A DNA stretch of 9,802 nucleotides from Fibrobacter sp. UBA1313 (GTDB taxonomy: Bacteria; Fibrobacterota; Fibrobacteria; Fibrobacterales; Fibrobacteraceae): positions 1 to 9,802 of the forward strand of contig DBTP01000052.1 of NCBI GenBank assembly GCA_002307115.1, read 5' to 3'. A model generated the notes under the pieces. It was not told where the DNA came from, did not search any database, and saw only the letters and a list, made by a program, of their open reading frames with translations. The position numbers and the translations under genes were made by a program. Position 1 is the stretch's first letter, and every line of letters starts with the position of its first letter. This document shows, one piece after another, positions 6,655 through 9,802 of the stretch.

Positions 6655-7044
6655 ATGAATGCAAAGATATGGATAATGGGCGCTGCTGTCACGCTGGTGA
6701 TGGGTTGTGCTTCTCATCAAGCTGTTGTGGATACGTCGATCCAAGAAGCTGAATTAATCGGGATGATTGCCCAAAACGAAAAATTGGATTCAACCAAGAC
6801 GCAAGCCGCACGAACGAATCTGGAACAGGCGAAGGCATACAAGGCAGAAAAAGAATATGAAAAGGCATGGGCTGCCGCCGATCAAAGTCGCCTAGAGTAC
6901 AAGTTGGCTTTTGCTACTGCTACGCGTGATTCTGTAGTCCGCGAAGACTCTCTGCTGACAAATGATTTACGTGCCGATATGGAACGTAAACTTTTATATC
7001 AGAACATTTTGGAAAATGAAGCCAAGATTAAGGAGACCCCATGA
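6655..7044 (+). CDS. Small outer-membrane-type lipoprotein upstream of an OmpA-family gene
   Basis: 129 residues. The N-terminus is a lipoprotein signal: a basic start, a hydrophobic core and V-M-G-C (residues 15-18), with C18 as the lipidation site. Ala-Ser after the Cys does not match the inner-membrane retention rule, so outer-membrane location is inferred. The mature part is predicted to be mostly helical and charged, with repeated Ala/Lys/Glu patterns (for example ARTNLEQAKAYKAEKEYEKA), resembling the short helical lipoproteins (DUF4398-like) often encoded before OmpA-like genes. That family name is tentative. AAGGAG lies 5 nt before the ATG. The stop overlaps the start of the next gene (ATGA, 7041-7044), a typical sign of translational coupling, so the two products probably work together at the cell wall. 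Confidence 0.85.
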   Translation: MNAKIWIMGAAVTLVMGCASHQAVVDTSIQEAELIGMIAQNEKLDSTKTQAARTNLEQAKAYKAEKEYEKAWAAADQSRLEYKLAFATATRDSVVREDSLLTNDLRADMERKLLYQNILENEAKIKETP

Positions 7045-8069
7045 ACTTTCAAAAATTGATTGTGGCCTCATTGGCCTTTGCTGCTTTTTCTTTTGCTACA
7101 GAAGCCACTACGGCATCTGCAAATATCATTAAAAAAGATGGTAATTATTATCTCAAAACATTGAGCTCTTTAGAGGCCGCACTTCCTTCCAATTCCCGTG
7201 AAGTGCAGATGACGATGGCAGAAGCCAAGTCTCGTGTGAATCGGCTGGTTTACTTGGAAAAGAATGACCCGAAGGGAAGTGAAGTCAATGCGCAGACTAA
7301 GGCTTGTTCTCTTTATGTCGAAATCATTACTGCTGAAATGCAAGCTCAGGCCTCTCGTAATAATATTTCGAGTAACTGGCAAAAGCGCCGTACGACCATG
7401 GAAGCGATTGAAAATATTCAAGAACGTATTGGAGAAACACGGAGCGGTAAGGTTTCGACGCTCGCTGCTGATCTAGAAGCGGAAAGGACACGTTTGGCTC
7501 AGACGAGCGAAGCGATGAAAGATCAAAACTCTCGTTTGCAGGCAGAAATGCAGAAAAAACAAGATGAGTTGATCTCCGAAGCGAATGCTCGTGAAGCCGC
7601 CTTGAAGAAGGCGCTTGATGAAGAACGTGCTAAAGCAGAAGCGCGCCAGAATGAAGCAAAAAATAGGTTGAACGAATTGCAATCCAAACTCATTCAAGTG
7701 AGCCAAGATGCACGCGGCATTATCCTTTCTATGTCCGATATTCTGTTTGATGTAGATAAAGCCTCTTTGAAGGGTGATCTTAAAACGAGCCTTGCAAAGG
7801 TGGCTGGCATTCTTTCGGTGTATCAGGAATTGAATGTCTCCGTGGAAGGTCATACGGATAATACAGGTTCTGCAGATCACAACATGAAACTTTCAGAACA
7901 GCGTGCTCAAAATGTTTTGGATTTCTTGGTGGAGCAGGGTATTGAATCCAAACGTCTTTCTTCGAAGGGCCTTGGCATGAATGTGCCTATTGCTGACAAT
8001 GCAACCAAGGAAGGGCGTCAGAAGAATCGTCGTGTGGACTTGGTGATCCAGGATAAAGCGCTTCAGTAA
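7041..8069 (+). CDS. OmpA-family peptidoglycan-binding protein with coiled coil
   Basis: 342 residues. A signal peptide ends near FSFA-T (residue 19). Residues about 30-135 are helical without a recognised domain. About 140-225 is a highly charged coiled coil rich in Glu, Ala, Lys and Arg. The C-terminal OmpA domain (about 226-338) carries VEGHTDNTGSADHN, KLSEQRAQNVLDFL and NRRVDLVI. D273 and R288 correspond to the Asp and Arg that contact diaminopimelate in E. coli OmpA, so peptidoglycan binding is likely. No N-terminal beta-barrel is present; the protein is periplasmic and may join the wall to the outer membrane through the coupled lipoprotein. AAGGAG lies 5 nt before the ATG, inside the end of the upstream gene. 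Confidence 0.93.
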   Translation: MNFQKLIVASLAFAAFSFATEATTASANIIKKDGNYYLKTLSSLEAALPSNSREVQMTMAEAKSRVNRLVYLEKNDPKGSEVNAQTKACSLYVEIITAEMQAQASRNNISSNWQKRRTTMEAIENIQERIGETRSGKVSTLAADLEAERTRLAQTSEAMKDQNSRLQAEMQKKQDELISEANAREAALKKALDEERAKAEARQNEAKNRLNELQSKLIQVSQDARGIILSMSDILFDVDKASLKGDLKTSLAKVAGILSVYQELNVSVEGHTDNTGSADHNMKLSEQRAQNVLDFLVEQGIESKRLSSKGLGMNVPIADNATKEGRQKNRRVDLVIQDKALQ

Positions 8070-8083
8070 CTTTAGGTAGAACA

Positions 8084-8287
8084 ATGGCAAAGATTGTTTC
8101 AGCAATGGAAGCTCGTCAGAATTTCGGATCCCTTCTAAACCAGGTAGCTCTCCGCGGGGATGAATTTGTCATAGAACGATCGGGTAAACCTCTGGCGCGA
8201 CTGGTGAGTATCGAAACTCCAGAGTCCACGAAGTTAGATTTTCGGGACATAGGCAAGCTTCCCAATCGCATTTGGGAAGAGCCTTAA
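8084..8287 (+). CDS. Phd/YefM-family type II antitoxin, no adjacent toxin seen
   Basis: 67 residues. The N-terminal two-thirds match the Phd/YefM fold: VSAMEARQNFGSLLNQV (N-terminal helix region), then GDEFVIERSGKPLARLVSI (strand, ERxGKPxAxLV turn, strand). In this family the N-terminus dimerises and binds operator DNA while the C-terminal tail wraps the toxin. Here the tail is short (about 20 residues, ending LPNRIWEEP). The gene starts 14 nt after the ompA-like stop, with AGGT 6 nt before the ATG, so it may be co-transcribed. Only about 50 nt separate its stop from a terminator, so no toxin is encoded on this side, and the upstream neighbour is not a toxin. It may be an orphan antitoxin, a remnant, or a regulator acting with a distant toxin. 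Confidence 0.85.
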   Translation: MAKIVSAMEARQNFGSLLNQVALRGDEFVIERSGKPLARLVSIETPESTKLDFRDIGKLPNRIWEEP

Positions 8288-8339
8288 ATGTTACGTTGAA
8301 TTATTTCTATTCTCAATCAGCTATAAAGTTCAAAAGAAA

Positions 8340-8372
8340 AGCTCCAGTCCTTTTTTAGACTGGGGCTTTTTT
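8340..8372. terminator. Bidirectional intrinsic terminator between convergent genes
   Basis: A 10-bp stem AGCTCCAGTC (8340-8349) and GACTGGGGCT (8358-8367) with one G-T pair and an 8-nt loop is followed by TTTTTT (8367-8372) on the plus strand. On the minus strand the stem is followed by TTTTCTTTT. It can therefore serve both the ompA/antitoxin unit and the convergent poly-serine protein gene, whose stop lies 26 nt away. Confidence 0.88.
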
Positions 8373-8397
8373 GTGTGTAATCTATACTCTTTTTGTG

Positions 8398-9802
8398 CTA
8401 GCGAATTGTATAACGTATTGTCTGCGAAGACGTTCCTTGGGATAGGCTTACGAAGTACGTCCCCTGTGGCAGACGCGCTGTATTCCAGACAACGGCTTGG
8501 GTTCCATTCGCCATTCCATCATAAATAGTCGTGAGATGCTGTCCCAGAGGGGAGAACGCATCAATCCTTGTAGATCCAGAATGAGGAACGGTAAAGGTAA
8601 CGAGTCCGTTGTTGATGACAAGCGTTGGGGCCATTTTTAGGTTATCCATGCTGGCAATGGATGTAGACAAGTCTATTCCTTCGGTCAAAGTATTAAACTT
8701 TTTTTCCGCTGCTGATCCTGGTTCCGCCCAGTTTAGTACCCCATCGCTATCCGCATCGGCGCAGAACGATTTGATGTAATAGCTAATCTGAGAATTCAAG
8801 GTGGCAAGATTTGTCATGAAAAGGGTACAGGAGTCAGGATTCGTATCGGTATTCGAGATCCCCAAATATGCCGAGGAAGAACTGACTGCAATTATTCCAC
8901 TGGAGGAGGAACTGGTTGCGGTTTCTCCGCTGGAAGAACTGGATCCTGTGAGTTTTGAACTGCTACTTGTCGTGGTTAACGAACTGGAAGAGATGAGGAC
9001 TACCGCGCTTGAAGAACTGGAGATAAGGGCTGCCTCAAACATTGGTACGCAATCATCCGCACTATTGGCGAGACCCAATTTATAGATGCCAAGCGTTGTC
9101 GCTTTCTTTGACATGAATTGGAACCCCAAAGACATAGTCAAATCCTGATCGTAGGCGGTCCCCCAATTTTCAAGGGCGAAACTGGAGAACGGAACGTAGG
9201 CTGTTGCTATGGTCGTTGATTTTGGCAGTGCCACCAAGAATTTTGGATCACTGTCAGTGACATACTTTTGTCTGAGAGCAATCACAGATGAACTTGTCAC
9301 ATCGTTGCGATATTCGATGCAGACGCCCGAATAGTTGCTTATATCAACGGCGGTTTTTGCTGTATTCCAATCAAAGCCCACTCCTGCTCCATCCGTGCTG
9401 GCATTCGTAACCTTAAACTCTGTGATGATACCTTTATTCGTTGTGATGTTTGCTGCCGTTGTCGGCTTTGTCGGTGTCATGGTGATGCCCGTGGTTACAT
9501 ATTCCCACCAGTATCCACCAGCGGCGCCTTTGTAATGAACGCGGGTTCCGAAGCTCGGCATCCAAATCACTTGACCATCCCCAGAGTAGACAGCACTTGA
9601 AGAGGAAGCGATGACGATGCTTGAAGAAGAAGTTGCAAGACTACTGGAAGAGGGCACAATTACAGCACTTGAAGAGGATTCGTTTGTCGTGCTACTTGAA
9701 GATTCTTCGGCAATGCTTGAGGAAGAAGACGTTGCCGCGCTAGAGGAGGAGGCCACAGTAACGGTGCCGCAGGCCGTTTCGCCAAGGCCCATCTTATAAA
9801 CC
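8398..9802 (-). CDS. Secreted multi-module protein with poly-serine linkers and C-terminal sorting domain, 5' end beyond the right edge
   Basis: The visible 467 codons stay open to the right edge. ATG 9792 is not a start: the reading frame continues upstream, and V-Y-K-M-G-L-G-E-T-A-C-G there repeats the end of the next domain (I-Y-K-L-G-L-A-N-S-A-D-D-C). Thus the tail of one module and a complete second copy (9049-9576) are present. The module is beta-rich with aromatics (YKGAAGGYWWEYV, ISNYSGVCIEYRND, AYVPFSSFALENWGTAYD), resembling jelly-roll carbohydrate-binding modules such as CBM11. Serine-rich linkers precede and follow it. Then come a Cys pair, an Asp-rich DADSDGVLNWAE calcium-site-like loop, and a C-terminal domain (STRIDAFSPLGQHL...LPQGTYFVSLSQG) like T9SS sorting or FlgD-type Ig domains. 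It is probably a surface or secreted carbohydrate-active protein; any catalytic domain would be off-window. Confidence 0.85.
   Translation of the reverse strand, partial: VYKMGLGETACGTVTVASSSSAATSSSSSIAEESSSSTTNESSSSAVIVPSSSSLATSSSSIVIASSSSAVYSGDGQVIWMPSFGTRVHYKGAAGGYWWEYVTTGITMTPTKPTTAANITTNKGIITEFKVTNASTDGAGVGFDWNTAKTAVDISNYSGVCIEYRNDVTSSSVIALRQKYVTDSDPKFLVALPKSTTIATAYVPFSSFALENWGTAYDQDLTMSLGFQFMSKKATTLGIYKLGLANSADDCVPMFEAALISSSSSAVVLISSSSLTTTSSSSKLTGSSSSSGETATSSSSSGIIAVSSSSAYLGISNTDTNPDSCTLFMTNLATLNSQISYYIKSFCADADSDGVLNWAEPGSAAEKKFNTLTEGIDLSTSIASMDNLKMAPTLVINNGLVTFTVPHSGSTRIDAFSPLGQHLTTIYDGMANGTQAVVWNTARLPQGTYFVSLSQGTSSQTIRYTIR
8872..9021 (-). repeat. Poly-serine linker 2
   Basis: About 50 codons with six runs of four or five serines, separated by short hydrophobic or Thr-rich spacers. 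Serine codons vary (TCC, TCT, TCA, AGC, AGT), so this is a protein-level repeat more than a simple DNA repeat. Confidence 0.85.
9592..9753 (-). repeat. Poly-serine linker 1
   Basis: About 54 codons with six runs of four or five serines and spacers such as AEE, TTNE and VIVP. It sits between the end of an upstream module and the complete carbohydrate-binding-like module. Confidence 0.85.

Noticed and set aside
9790..9792. ATG as start of the poly-serine protein
   Set aside because: The frame continues upstream to the edge with module-like residues, and no signal peptide follows the ATG.
9611..9799. Glu/Leu-rich plus-strand frames opposite the poly-serine linkers (also 8801-9085)
   Set aside because: These are antisense readings of serine codon runs, which automatically give Glu, Leu and Glu-Glu patterns. 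There is no sign of an independent gene.

Overview
The window looks like a chromosomal segment of a Fibrobacter-type bacterium (Fibrobacterota). The main clue is the protein at the right edge. It is a secreted multi-module protein whose modules are joined by long poly-serine linkers, and it ends in a type IX secretion-like C-terminal sorting domain. Several Gram-negative envelope proteins (lipoprotein, OmpA-like, FecR-like) fit this. The assignment rests on protein style, not on an rRNA or marker comparison.

Left part (1-2966, minus strand): a two-gene unit. A secreted FecR-domain protein with Ig-like modules is followed, 4 nt after its stop, by a secreted right-handed beta-helix protein that runs off the left edge. 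The second gene carries a 161-bp near-palindrome (901-1061) flanked by a 4-bp direct repeat. Removing the element plus one repeat copy restores a normal start and signal peptide. It is therefore best read as a MITE-like insertion directly behind the start codon that added exactly 55 in-frame codons. This is the most interesting object in the window.

Middle (2970-5284): a 202-bp divergent intergenic region, then a plus-strand operon of an unrecognised conserved-looking 95-aa protein, ybeY (rRNA-maturation endoribonuclease) and a CNNM/CBS/CorC-type membrane protein, with overlapping genes and a strong terminator. The ybeY-corC order recalls the ybeY-ybeX pair of many Gram-negative bacteria. Converging on the terminator is xseA (exonuclease VII large subunit, minus strand, 5283-6584).

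Right part (6655-8372): diverging from xseA is a translationally coupled pair, a small lipoprotein and an OmpA-family peptidoglycan-binding protein, probably an envelope-anchoring unit. A Phd/YefM-type antitoxin without a visible toxin follows, then a bidirectional terminator. Converging on it is the poly-serine secreted protein (8398 to beyond 9802, minus strand), whose true start lies outside the window.

I found no tRNA, rRNA, CRISPR array, transposase or riboswitch. No complete novel multi-gene system is evident. The novelty candidates are the palindromic element, the 95-aa protein, the orphan antitoxin and the envelope gene pairs.
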